Shown here: positions 1 through 8,021 of the stretch, piece after piece | Position numbering within the stretch: position 1 is the stretch's first letter | Layout: each line of letters starts with the position of its first letter | DNA from: Kocuria rosea subsp. polaris | GTDB lineage: Bacteria; Actinomycetota; Actinomycetes; Actinomycetales; Micrococcaceae | Length of the DNA: 64,000 nt | NCBI RefSeq assembly: GCF_001483755.1 | Contig: NZ_LQBK01000002.1 | Location: 71,041 to 135,040, forward strand | Reading direction: 5' to 3' | Position numbers and translations under genes: made by a program | Notes under the pieces: model-generated | Seen by the model: the letters and a program-made list of their open reading frames with translations, nothing else | Told to the model about the DNA's origin: nothing | Database searches by the model: none

Positions 1-173
1 GTGACCTCTTCGAGGCCGGCGAGCATCCGCAGGGTGGTGGACTTCCCGCACCCGGAGGGGCCGACCAGGACGAGGAACTCCCCGTCGGCGATGTCCAGGT
101 TCAGGTCGGTGACCGAGGGGCGTTCGGCCCCGGGGTACTGACAGGTGACGTTGGCGTAGCGCACAGAGGACAT
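1..173 (-). CDS. ABC transporter ATP-binding protein, N-terminal part (MsmX/UgpC-like), cut by window edge
   Basis: Only the first 57 codons lie in the window. They read as the amino end of a sugar-importer ATPase: a short leading strand, then a Walker A motif GPSGCGKST at residues 38-46, followed by [12 protein letters not shown], which is typical of the MsmX/UgpC/MalK family. The ATG at 171-173 is preceded by an AAAGGAA ribosome binding site. It follows the binding protein and two permeases on the same strand, so it probably energises that importer. Actinobacteria often share one such ATPase among several sugar importers, so it need not be dedicated. The family is clear; the exact substrate is inferred from neighbours. 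Confidence 0.85.
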   Translation of the reverse strand, partial: MSSVRYANVTCQYPGAERPSVTDLNLDIADGEFLVLVGPSGCGKSTTLRMLAGLEEV

Positions 174-254
174 GGTGGGTGGTTCCTTTCGGAGTGCCCG
201 CAGGGACTGCTGCCGGCGAGGGTGGGGCGGCACCGGGTGGTGCCGGAGGAGGCA

Positions 255-283
255 GGGCGCCGGGACGCCTGGTCCCGGCGCCC
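255..283 (-). terminator. Intercistronic hairpin behind the binding-protein gene
   Basis: A perfect 12-bp inverted repeat (255-266 with 272-283, 5-nt loop) begins about 7 nt beyond the stop codon of the solute-binding protein. A second, smaller hairpin (229-234 with 239-244) follows before the ATPase start. No T-tract is seen on either side. It may be a partial terminator or an mRNA-stabilising structure that keeps binding protein in excess over the ATPase. Confidence 0.55.
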
Positions 284-290
284 GAGCGGG

Positions 291-1703
291 TCAGGAGTCG
301 TTGGTTTCGTCGGTCTCGAAGAGGACGTTGACGGCGTCATTGATCTCGGTGAGCGTCGAGGCCGGTACCCGGTTGGCGTAGATGTCCTCCAGGGCCGGGG
401 TCATCAGGGCCGACACGTCCGCGCCGAACTTGGTGACGGGGAAGTAGACGGTGTTGCCTTCTTCGACCGGGGCGATGAACGGCTCGGGGTCGATGCCCAT
501 CTGCCGGTAGGCCTCCGCGGCGAGGGGCGTGGCGTCCTGGCGGGAGGGGAAGACCACGCCGGCGCGGGCAACCTCCTGCTGGCACTGGGCCGAGCCCATG
601 AACGCCGCCCACTGGGCCGCCCCCTCGGGGTTGTCGGTGTCCTTGACGATCGAGTCGGCCAGCCCGTTCAGCATGGTCGTGGCGGTGCCGTCGGGGCCCA
701 CCGGGGTGCGGGCGGTCCCCACGGGGAAGTCGTCGATGCCGGCGTAGGTGCTGATCATCCAGGCCCCGTCCAGCACCATGGCCGCCGATCCCGAGGCCAG
801 CTGGGCGTTGACGCCCTCGGCGGCGTTGAACTGCCCGTACGGGGGCATGTATCCCTTGTCGGTCAGTCCGAAGTACCAGTCGAGGGTCTCGTGCAGGGCG
901 GGGTCGTCCAGGTTGTAGTGGTCGCCCCACAGCGGCTCGTCGGTGACCTGCCAGCCGTTGGAGGCGGCGAAGGCCGACCACTGTCCCTGGCCGGCGGTGC
1001 TCCCGCCGGCCTCGGAGATGCCCAGGCCGTAGACGGCGACGTGGTCCTTGTCGAAGCCCGGTTCGTCGCCGCGGACGCCGTTCTCGTCCACAGTCAGGTG
1101 TGCCACGAGGTCCTCGAAGCTGCCGCCGTCCTCGGGGTTCCAGCTCCAGCCCTCGAGGTCCGCGGGGGTCAGGCCCGCCTCGGCGAGCAGCTCCTCGTTG
1201 TAGAAGGCCGCGACGGTGTCCCAGTCCTTGGGCACGCCGTACTGGTGGCCGTCCGGTCCGGTCCACAGGTCCACGAGGCCGTCCTGGTAGTCCTCGGGGT
1301 CCAGTGCCGCGGTGGCCGGGTGCTCCTCCAGCGGGGCCAGGACCTCGAGCTCGGCGAACTGCGGGTACTTGGACACGTGGTTGGTGAACACGTCCGGGCC
1401 GGTGTCGGCGATGAACCCGGCGGTGAGCTTGGTCCAGTAGTCGCCCCACCCGGTCTGGGTGATGCGCACGTCCTGGTCGGGGTGCTCGGCCTCGAACATC
1501 TCGGCGCACTTCTGGTAGGCGGGCAGCTGGTTGGTGTCCCACATCCAGTAGTCGATGACGCCGGTGGCCGTGGCCTCGGCGTCGGCGCCCGCCCCGCACC
1601 CGGTGAGGGCGAGCAGCGGGACGGCGGACGCGGCCAGGGCCAGGCGCGTGCGGGCACGTGGCGTGCGCCGGGGGTGGTGGGAGAGTGCGGGGTTGCGTGT
1701 CAT
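291..1703 (-). CDS. ABC transporter extracellular sugar-binding lipoprotein
   Basis: A 470-residue secreted binding protein of the MalE/UgpB-like (family 1) class. The N terminus has a basic stretch, a hydrophobic core and a lipobox LTGC near residue 35, so it should be lipid-anchored outside the membrane after signal peptidase II cleavage. The mature part has the aromatic-rich start (YWMWDTNQLP) and the GAWMIS-type segment common in sugar-binding proteins. The ATG has a good AGGAG site and lies 9 nt behind the upstream permease stop. With a GH36 alpha-galactosidase in the same operon, an alpha-galactoside such as melibiose or raffinose is the likely ligand, but this is inference from context. 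Confidence 0.9.
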   Translation of the reverse strand: MTRNPALSHHPRRTPRARTRLALAASAVPLLALTGCGAGADAEATATGVIDYWMWDTNQLPAYQKCAEMFEAEHPDQDVRITQTGWGDYWTKLTAGFIADTGPDVFTNHVSKYPQFAELEVLAPLEEHPATAALDPEDYQDGLVDLWTGPDGHQYGVPKDWDTVAAFYNEELLAEAGLTPADLEGWSWNPEDGGSFEDLVAHLTVDENGVRGDEPGFDKDHVAVYGLGISEAGGSTAGQGQWSAFAASNGWQVTDEPLWGDHYNLDDPALHETLDWYFGLTDKGYMPPYGQFNAAEGVNAQLASGSAAMVLDGAWMISTYAGIDDFPVGTARTPVGPDGTATTMLNGLADSIVKDTDNPEGAAQWAAFMGSAQCQQEVARAGVVFPSRQDATPLAAEAYRQMGIDPEPFIAPVEEGNTVYFPVTKFGADVSALMTPALEDIYANRVPASTLTEINDAVNVLFETDETNDS

Positions 1704-1712
1704 GGTGAGCTC

Positions 1713-2708
1713 CTACTTGATGCCGCTGAAGCCGATGGAGTTGACCACGCGCTTGGCGAAGACCGCGAAGAGCAGGATCATCGGCAGCGCGGCGATGAGG
1801 GTGGCGGCCATCAGGCCCGCCCAGTCGGTGCCGGTCTGCGGGGACTGCGCCCGGAAGACGCCCAGGGCCACCGTCAGTACGCGGGAGGCGTCCGTGTAGG
1901 AGACCATCAGCGGCCAGAAGTAGTCGTTCCAGGCCGTCATGTACGTGAGGATGCCCAGGGTCGCCATCGGCGCCGCCGACATCGGCAGGACCACCCGGAA
2001 GAACACGCCGACCTTGGAGACGCCGTCCAGCAGGGCGGCCTCCTCGATCTCGGCGGGGACGTTCATGAAGAACTGCCGCAGGAAGAACACCGCGAACGGG
2101 GTCATGAACATCGTGGGCAGCGCGATGCCGAGCATGTTGTCCACCAGTCCCAGCTCCTTGATGAGCACGAAGTTGGGCAGCAGGGTGAAGATGGCGGGCA
2201 CCATGAGCCCGGCCAGGAACAGGCCGAACACCTTGTCCCGCCCGGGCCACTTCAGCCGGGAGAAGGCGTAGGCGGCCATGGCCGAGAACAGCAGCTGGCC
2301 TGCGGTGATGAGCGTGGCCACCACCACGGAGTTCAGCAGGTAGCGCCAGAAGTTCAGCGACGTGCCGGAGCCGCCCTCGGCGAGGGCCTCCTCGGTGGAC
2401 TGCAGGCCCAGCACGCGTTCGAAGGCGCCGAAGGTGAACTCCGGCGGCAACCAGGAGGAGGGGTCGGCCTGGAGCCCCGGGTTCGTGGACAGCGCGGTGC
2501 GCAGCATCCAGTAGAACGGGAACAGTGTCACCAGGACGACGGCGATCAGGAAGGCCCAGGCGAGCACCTTGCCGGGGGCGATCCGCCGGCGCGGTGCGCC
2601 CGGGCGGGCGGGGCCGGTGTCCGTGGGGTCCGCGGCCACCGGGGCTGCCGCGCCGGCGGGGCTGGGCGCAGCGCTTCCGGGCTGCGCGGGAGCAGGGGTC
2701 GGGTTCAT
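1713..2708 (-). CDS. ABC sugar transporter permease (MalG-like)
   Basis: A 331-residue inner-membrane permease of the MalG/CUT1 type with about six membrane segments. The cytoplasmic EAA loop that docks the ATPase is visible as EEAALLDGVSKVGVFFRVVLP. The first 40 or so residues are Pro/Ala-rich and probably disordered. The gene lies 15 nt downstream of the MalF-like permease and 9 nt upstream of the binding protein, so the three form one transport operon. The closing residues NSIGFSGIK are typical of CUT1 MalG-type proteins. Confidence 0.9.
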   Translation of the reverse strand: MNPTPAPAQPGSAAPSPAGAAAPVAADPTDTGPARPGAPRRRIAPGKVLAWAFLIAVVLVTLFPFYWMLRTALSTNPGLQADPSSWLPPEFTFGAFERVLGLQSTEEALAEGGSGTSLNFWRYLLNSVVVATLITAGQLLFSAMAAYAFSRLKWPGRDKVFGLFLAGLMVPAIFTLLPNFVLIKELGLVDNMLGIALPTMFMTPFAVFFLRQFFMNVPAEIEEAALLDGVSKVGVFFRVVLPMSAAPMATLGILTYMTAWNDYFWPLMVSYTDASRVLTVALGVFRAQSPQTGTDWAGLMAATLIAALPMILLFAVFAKRVVNSIGFSGIK

Positions 2709-2723
2709 CGGAACTCCTCGGGG

Positions 2724-3656
2724 TCAGGCCAGGTCCGTGGACCCGGCGCGGGTCAGACGGAACTGGAGGAAGGTGATGACGGCCAGGACCACGAGCAGGG
2801 CCACGGACATCGCCGAGGCGTAGCCGAACTGGAAGCGGCCGAACGCCATGTCGTAGATGTAGAGCTGGAGCACGTTGGTGGCGTTGGCGGGTCCTCCGGC
2901 CGTGGTCACGGCCACGGTGTCGAACACCTGGAAGGACCCGATCACCGTCATGATGAGCACCAGCGCCAGGATCGGACGCAGCAGGGGCAGGGTGATGGTG
3001 AAGAAGGTCCGGACCTCGCCCGCCCCGTCGATCCGCGCCGCCTCGTAGACGGACTGGGGCAGGGTCTGCAGACCCGCGAAGATCAGCAGGGCCGTGTAGC
3101 CCATGTGCCGCCACACGTTGATCAGCGCGATCGTGGGGATCGCCCAGGTCTCGTCGGAGAGGAAGCCGATCCGGTCCAGCCCCACCCACGAGATGACCTG
3201 GTTGGCCACACCGAACTGGGTGTCGAGGATCCACAGCCACACGATCGCGGCGACCACGTTGGAGACCAGGTACGGGGCGAGCACCACCCCGCGCAGGAAG
3301 GTGGACTGCGTCAGGTGGTGCATCATCAGCGCGATGAGCAGGGCGAACGCGGTCTGGATCCCGATGTTCAGCAGGACGTACTCCACCGTGACCAGCAGCG
3401 AGTCCCAGAAGATGGGGTCCTGCACGAGGCGACGGTAGTTGGCCAGGCCGACGAACTCAGACGGGGTCAGCAGGTTGAAGCTGGTAAAGCTCAGCCAGAT
3501 CCCGCGCACGGTGGGCCAGGCGAGGAAGACGAGGAAGCCCAGGGCCGCGGGGGCGATGAACACCAGGGCGATCCGGGTGTCCTGCCGGCCGCGCCGTCGT
3601 GAGCGTCCGGGGGCGCCGGCCGCACCGCGCCGGCGGGAGAGGGTCGTCGTGGACAT
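2724..3656 (-). CDS. ABC sugar transporter permease (MalF-like)
   Basis: A 310-residue permease partner of the MalG-like protein. After an Arg-rich cytoplasmic lead there is a first membrane segment (IALVFIAPAALGFLVF) and then five more. The EAA loop reads YEAARIDGAGEVRTFFTITLP. The reading frame stays open upstream into the alpha-galactosidase gene, but the ATG at 3654-3656, 8 nt after the galactosidase stop, gives the expected length and N terminus. It should form the heterodimeric pore with its neighbour. Galactoside specificity is inferred from the operon. Confidence 0.9.
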   Translation of the reverse strand: MSTTTLSRRRGAAGAPGRSRRRGRQDTRIALVFIAPAALGFLVFLAWPTVRGIWLSFTSFNLLTPSEFVGLANYRRLVQDPIFWDSLLVTVEYVLLNIGIQTAFALLIALMMHHLTQSTFLRGVVLAPYLVSNVVAAIVWLWILDTQFGVANQVISWVGLDRIGFLSDETWAIPTIALINVWRHMGYTALLIFAGLQTLPQSVYEAARIDGAGEVRTFFTITLPLLRPILALVLIMTVIGSFQVFDTVAVTTAGGPANATNVLQLYIYDMAFGRFQFGYASAMSVALLVVLAVITFLQFRLTRAGSTDLA

Positions 3657-3664
3657 GGGTGGCC

Positions 3665-5908
3665 TCAATCCTGGGTGGAGAGCGGGGCGGGGGACAGGGC
3701 CTCGAGACGGAGGATCCGCAGGGTGTCCGGGGCCAGCCACGGCGCGTGGACGCCCACCGTCTGCAGCGCGCGTCCGGACAGGACCGCGCCCTGCTCTCCG
3801 GGCCACCACGGCGGGCGGCGGAACCCGTGCGGCTCGGCTCCGGGGGTGACGTCCCGGACCCGGTAGCGGCGGTCCGGATCCAGGCCGCGCAGGCGGAACC
3901 GGCCCACCGGCTCGACGTCGGGCAGGGCGGCCGCGACGACGGCGAACAGCGCTTCCGAGCGGTCGGGGGCGACGACGCCGTGGATCTGCAGGGCCGGGTC
4001 GAACGCGTCCAGGCGCACCAGCCTGCCCGAGTGGAGCAGGCCGCGGTGGTCCTTGTGGAAGGCGACCCACTCGGCCAGCTCGGACGTCTCCTGCTCGGTG
4101 GCCTGGGTGAGGTCCCACTCGATGCCCAGGTGGCCCCACACGGCGGTGCCGGCGCGGAAGTGCAGGGTGTGCATGCGACCGGTGGTGTGCGAGGCGCCGG
4201 AGGCGATGTGGGCGCCCATGAGCTCCGCCGGGATCAGCTGCTGGGTCCACCGGTGCATCTGCTGGCGCTCGAAGGGATCGATGTCGTCGGAGGTCCACAC
4301 CCGGTCGGTGTGCTCGAGGACCCCGAGGTCCACGCGGGCGCCGCCGGAGGAGCAGGACTCGATCTCCAGGTCCGGGAACCTCTCCTTCAGCTCGGCCATC
4401 AGCCGATAGGTCGCCAGGGTCTGGGCGTGCACCCCGGGGCGTCCGTCGGGCTGGGTGCCGGCCTCGAGCAGGTCGCGGTTGTGGTCCCACTTGATGTAGG
4501 CGATCGGGTGCTCCGCCAGGAGAGCCACCATCTGGTCGCGCACGTGCGCATACGCCTCCGGGATGCCCAGGTCGAGCACCTGCTGCCGGCGGGACTCGGT
4601 CGGCAGGCGACCGCCCGGGCCCATGATCCACTCGGGGTGGGCGCGGGCCACGTCGGAGTCGGGGTTGACCATCTCCGGTTCGAACCACAGCCCGAACTCC
4701 ATGCCCAGGCCGGTGACGTGGTCGATCAGCGGGGACAGGCCCTGCGGCCACACGTCGGGGGAGACCACCCAGTCGCCCAGCCCGGCGCTGTCGTCGCGGC
4801 GGGCGCCGAACCACCCGTCGTCGAGCACGTACCGCTCCACGCCGGCGGCGGCCGCGCGGTCGGCCAGGGCGGTCAGCTTCTCGAGGCGGTGGTCGAAGTA
4901 GACGGCCTCCCACACGTTCAGCGTCACGGGCCGGGGCCGGGACGGGTGCTGGGGGCGGGTCCGGAGCCAGTCGTGGAAGCGTGCGGCCTGCTCGTCCAGC
5001 CCCAGCCCGTGCACGCCGTACAGCCAGGGGGTGGTGTAGCTCTCGCCCCGGGCCAGGACCACCTCTCCGGGCAGCAGCAGCTCGGAGGCGCCGAGGACCT
5101 GGTGACCGTCGTAGAGCCGCTCCGCCCACGTGCGGTGGTTGCCGGAGAAGCCCAGGTGCAGGCCCCAGACCTCGCCCTCGGCGAAGCTGAAGCCGGGCTC
5201 CCCGGCGGTCAGCGCGTAGGCGGCGTCGGCGCCGGTGCGTCCCTTGCGCCCCTCCCGCAGGTGCGTGCCGACGGTGAGCTCCCGGCGCTGGGGAACGCGC
5301 TCCTTGCCCCAGTGCCCGGCGAAGTCGAGGACCTCCCGGGCGTGGACGGGCAGCGGGAGCACCAGGCCGAGCTCATGGACGCGGTAGGACCCGGCGGCGG
5401 TGTTCGTCAGGGTGGCGCGGGCCCGCAGCAGCCCCGAGGACGTCAGTTCCAGCTCGATCACCACGCGCAGACCCGCGCCGGTGTCCTCCGCCACCACGTG
5501 CAGGCGGCCCGTGCCGACGCTCACCAGGGCCCCGTCCGTGGCGACCTCCTGCGGGTCCACCGGCTCCAGGAAGGCCTCCGTCACCCGCAGGAGCGGGGTC
5601 CACCCGGTGCCGTCCCGGTCCCCGACGAGTCCCGGCCGGCCGCTCCAGCCGGTGTGCCGGCTGCCCAGCACGTCGGGGCGCATCGGGAGGTCCTGCCCGT
5701 TGGCCGTGCCGTGGGGCACGGCGGCCTCGACGAGCAGGGTGGCCTCGGCCGCGTCGAGACCGGGCAGCGCCGCGCCCCAGTGCACCACCGAGGGCAGCAG
5801 GGTCTCGGAGAGGTCGACCAGCACCGATACGCCCCCGCTCAGGAGGTGGACACGGCACGGTCCGGTCGGATCGAGGGTGGTGGTCGGCTCGAGGGTCACA
5901 GCAGTCAC
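3665..5908 (-). CDS. Alpha-galactosidase, GH36
   Basis: A 747-residue glycoside hydrolase family 36 enzyme that releases alpha-1,6-linked galactose from melibiose or raffinose-type sugars. The catalytic nucleophile is the Asp in KWDHNR (about residue 475), and the acid/base lies in the SDD of WTSDDIDPFER (about residues 541-542). The length matches the large GH36 enzymes of about 720-750 residues. No secretion signal is seen, so it should act in the cytoplasm after uptake by the downstream ABC transporter. I chose the GTG at 5906-5908 because CAGGAG sits 7-8 nt before it; an ATG further upstream at 5980 lies at the -10 region and is less likely. It is the first gene of the leftward operon. 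Confidence 0.93.
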   Translation of the reverse strand: MTAVTLEPTTTLDPTGPCRVHLLSGGVSVLVDLSETLLPSVVHWGAALPGLDAAEATLLVEAAVPHGTANGQDLPMRPDVLGSRHTGWSGRPGLVGDRDGTGWTPLLRVTEAFLEPVDPQEVATDGALVSVGTGRLHVVAEDTGAGLRVVIELELTSSGLLRARATLTNTAAGSYRVHELGLVLPLPVHAREVLDFAGHWGKERVPQRRELTVGTHLREGRKGRTGADAAYALTAGEPGFSFAEGEVWGLHLGFSGNHRTWAERLYDGHQVLGASELLLPGEVVLARGESYTTPWLYGVHGLGLDEQAARFHDWLRTRPQHPSRPRPVTLNVWEAVYFDHRLEKLTALADRAAAAGVERYVLDDGWFGARRDDSAGLGDWVVSPDVWPQGLSPLIDHVTGLGMEFGLWFEPEMVNPDSDVARAHPEWIMGPGGRLPTESRRQQVLDLGIPEAYAHVRDQMVALLAEHPIAYIKWDHNRDLLEAGTQPDGRPGVHAQTLATYRLMAELKERFPDLEIESCSSGGARVDLGVLEHTDRVWTSDDIDPFERQQMHRWTQQLIPAELMGAHIASGASHTTGRMHTLHFRAGTAVWGHLGIEWDLTQATEQETSELAEWVAFHKDHRGLLHSGRLVRLDAFDPALQIHGVVAPDRSEALFAVVAAALPDVEPVGRFRLRGLDPDRRYRVRDVTPGAEPHGFRRPPWWPGEQGAVLSGRALQTVGVHAPWLAPDTLRILRLEALSPAPLSTQD

Positions 5909-5983
5909 GTCGGCTCCTGGTCGCTGATCGGGGTGGTGGGGGCGGGCACTCGATCGAGGCGATCGATCGGTGTGTTCCATGTC

Positions 5984-6012
5984 ATAGTAGAAGCGACAGA
6001 ATCAAACATCAA
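5984..6012 (-). promoter_or_regulatory. Promoter of the leftward alpha-galactosidase/transport operon
   Basis: Read on the minus strand there is a -35 TTGATG (6012-6007), exactly 17 bp of spacer and a -10 TACTAT (5989-5984). This is one of the few near-consensus sigma-70-type promoters in this GC-rich window and leaves a leader of roughly 70 nt before the GTG at 5908. Confidence 0.7.
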
Positions 6013-6041
6013 CCCTGTTGAAAAACACACCGAAATGTTTG
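6003..6041. promoter_or_regulatory. Inverted repeat, likely operator between the galactoside operons
   Basis: CAAACAT at 6003-6009 and its exact complement ATGTTTG at 6035-6041 are 32 bp apart centre to centre, about three helical turns. One arm covers the -35 of the leftward promoter, the other lies just before the -10 of the rightward promoter. A smaller palindrome TGTT-GAAA-AACA (6016-6027) sits between them. The divergent DeoR-type regulator is the obvious candidate to bind here. Confidence 0.6.
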
Positions 6042-6047
6042 TATTGT
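6018..6047 (+). promoter_or_regulatory. Promoter of the deoR-galT-galK operon
   Basis: TTGAAA (6018-6023), 18-bp spacer, TATTGT (6042-6047), with an expected leader of about 50 nt to the ATG at 6103. The -35 is back to back with that of the leftward operon, and the spacer contains the right half of the inverted repeat. Confidence 0.6.
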
Positions 6048-6102
6048 GGGACAAGTCACCATTCCGGGGCCTCGACAGGCCTGTGCCGAACCAGGAGGAC
6101 CC

Positions 6103-6888
6103 ATGACCGAGATGCTTCCCGACCGCCGGCGGCGGGAGATCCTCGACCGCGTCCGCGCGGCCGGCGCCGTACGGGTCGCCGACCTGGTCGCCGAGCTGGG
6201 CGTGTCGGACATGACGGTGCGCCGGGACCTGGACCGGCTGGCCCGGGACGGGGAGCTGCAGAAGGTGCACGGCGGGGCGAAGCTGCCCGCGGGGTCCTCC
6301 GCGGCCGAGCCGGGCTTCACGCACAAGTCCGAGCTGCAGCTGCCGGAGAAGGCCGCGATCGCCGCCGCGGCCGAGGCCATGGTGGAGCCCGGGATGTCGG
6401 TCTCGCTGAACTCCGGGACCACCACCTTCGCCCTGGCCCGCGCCCTGCGCCGCGTCTCCGGGATCACGGTGGTGACGAACTCCCCGCGCATCGCCGACGT
6501 CCTCCAGGACGCGCCGGCCACGGGCCAGACCGTGGTCCTCCTCGGCGGCGTCCGCACCCCCTCGGACGCCCTGGTGGGCCCGCTGGCCACCGCGGCCCTG
6601 CGCACCCTGCACGTGGACCTGTGCTTCCTGGGCGTGCACGGGCTGTCGGTGCGCGACGGGCTGACCACCCCGAACATGATGGAGGCCGAGATCAACCGCC
6701 TCTTCCTGGAGCGCTGCGACCGCAGCGTCGTACTGGCCGACTCCACCAAGTGGGGCCTGTCCGGTCTGCACCGCATCGCCGGCCTCGAGGAGGTCGACAC
6801 CGTCGTGACCGACGACGGCCTCGACGCCGCGGACCGCGAGACCCTGAACCAGCACGTCCCCGACCTGCGACTGGAGCCCGTCCGATGA
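6103..6888 (+). CDS. DeoR/GlpR-family transcriptional regulator of galactoside use
   Basis: A 261-residue DeoR-family regulator. Residues about 6-60 form the winged helix-turn-helix (LVAELGVSDMTVRRDLDRL is the recognition part). The rest is a DeoRC sugar-phosphate sensor domain (LNSGTTTFALARAL; VVTNSPRIADVL). The ATG at 6103 has an ideal AGGAGG site 5 nt upstream, so upstream start codons in the same frame were set aside. Its stop overlaps the galT start (ATGA), suggesting translational coupling. Position between the two operons indicates that it represses both and its own gene, with a galactose-derived phosphate as plausible inducer. The role is inference; the family is clear. Confidence 0.88.
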   Translation: MTEMLPDRRRREILDRVRAAGAVRVADLVAELGVSDMTVRRDLDRLARDGELQKVHGGAKLPAGSSAAEPGFTHKSELQLPEKAAIAAAAEAMVEPGMSVSLNSGTTTFALARALRRVSGITVVTNSPRIADVLQDAPATGQTVVLLGGVRTPSDALVGPLATAALRTLHVDLCFLGVHGLSVRDGLTTPNMMEAEINRLFLERCDRSVVLADSTKWGLSGLHRIAGLEEVDTVVTDDGLDAADRETLNQHVPDLRLEPVR

Positions 6889-8021
6889 CACTTCCCCTGC
6901 CCACCGGACGCGCCGGGACCCTCGCGCACCGCACTCACCACCTCGCCGACGGGCGGGAGGCCGTGTTCTTCTCCGACCGCGGCACCCCGCCCGTGGAGCA
7001 CGTCGTGGACCGCAGGCCCCTCGACGCCCGGTCCGGTGGCGGCGATGTGCGCTTCGACCGGCTGACGGGGGAGTGGGTGGCCGTGGCCGCCCACCGCCAG
7101 GCGCGCACCTATCTGCCCCCGGCCGACCAGTGCCCGCTGTGCCCGAGCACGGGCGGGCGGGAGTCGGAGATCCCCGCGGAGAACTTTGACGTCGTCGTCT
7201 TCGAGAACCGCTTCCCCTCGCTGGGGCCGGAGCTGGCCGAACTGCCGGACCCGGAACAGGTGGGGGAGCGGTCCCTGTGGGGCGCCCCGTCCCCGGCCGT
7301 GGGGCGCTGCGAGGTGGTGGTGTTCACCCCCGAGCACCAGGGCTCCTTCGCGTCCCTGCCCTTCGAGCGGGCGCGCACCGTGGTGGAGGCCTGGGCCCAG
7401 CGCACCGAGGCGCTCTCGGCCATGGCCGGCGTCCGGCACGTCTTCCCCTTCGAGAACCGCGGCGAGCAGATCGGCGTGACCCTGCACCATCCGCACGGGC
7501 AGATCTACGCCTATCCCTATCCGGCTCCGCACGCCGCCCGGCTGGCCGCCCGCTCGAGGGCCCACCTGGCCGCCACGGGACGGGCGCTGATGGGGGAGGT
7601 CCTGGCCGACGAGACCGCTTCGGGGGACCGGATGGTGATCGAGGGCGAGCACTTCTCCGCGTTCGTGCCCTATGCCGCGCGCTGGCCACTGGAGGTCCAC
7701 CTCGTCCCGCACCGGCAGGTGCCGGACCTCGCCGCGCTCACCGGGCCCGAGCGGGACGAGCTGGCAGTGGTGTACCAGGACCTGGTCCAGCGCGTCGACC
7801 GGCTCTACACGACCCCGACCCCCTACATCGCCGCCTGGCACCAGACCCCCGTGGACGCGGCGGACCGGGAGGCCGGCCGGCTGCACCTGCAGCTCACCAG
7901 CCCGCGCCGGGCCGAGGACAAGCTGAAGTTCCTCGCCGGCTCCGAGGCCGCCATGGGGGCGTTCATCAACGACGTCACCGCCGAGCAGACCGCCGCACGC
8001 CTGAGGGAGGCCGCACGATGA
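6885..8021 (+). CDS. galT: Galactose-1-phosphate uridylyltransferase
   Basis: A 378-residue Leloir pathway enzyme that transfers UMP from UDP-glucose to galactose-1-phosphate. The active-site HPH triad is seen in LHHPHGQIYAYP, the central His being the uridylylated residue. A CPLC pair near residue 80 fits the zinc site of the family. The start overlaps the regulator stop by 4 nt, and the stop overlaps the galK start in the same way (ATGA at 8018-8021). galE is not in the window. Confidence 0.95.
   Translation: MTLPLPTGRAGTLAHRTHHLADGREAVFFSDRGTPPVEHVVDRRPLDARSGGGDVRFDRLTGEWVAVAAHRQARTYLPPADQCPLCPSTGGRESEIPAENFDVVVFENRFPSLGPELAELPDPEQVGERSLWGAPSPAVGRCEVVVFTPEHQGSFASLPFERARTVVEAWAQRTEALSAMAGVRHVFPFENRGEQIGVTLHHPHGQIYAYPYPAPHAARLAARSRAHLAATGRALMGEVLADETASGDRMVIEGEHFSAFVPYAARWPLEVHLVPHRQVPDLAALTGPERDELAVVYQDLVQRVDRLYTTPTPYIAAWHQTPVDAADREAGRLHLQLTSPRRAEDKLKFLAGSEAAMGAFINDVTAEQTAARLREAAR

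Noticed and set aside
222-3602. A 1126-codon open frame on the plus strand
   Set aside because: It lies opposite three well-supported transporter genes, its product is Gly/Val/Arg-rich without domains, and such long antisense frames are normal at very high third-position GC. The same applies to 36554-40780 (minus), 12093-16307 (minus) and 53304-59069 (plus frame before menD).
5978-5980. ATG at 5980 as the alpha-galactosidase start
   Set aside because: It lies only 4 nt past the -10 hexamer of the leftward promoter, upstream of the expected transcript start, and the GTG at 5908 has CAGGAG at good distance.
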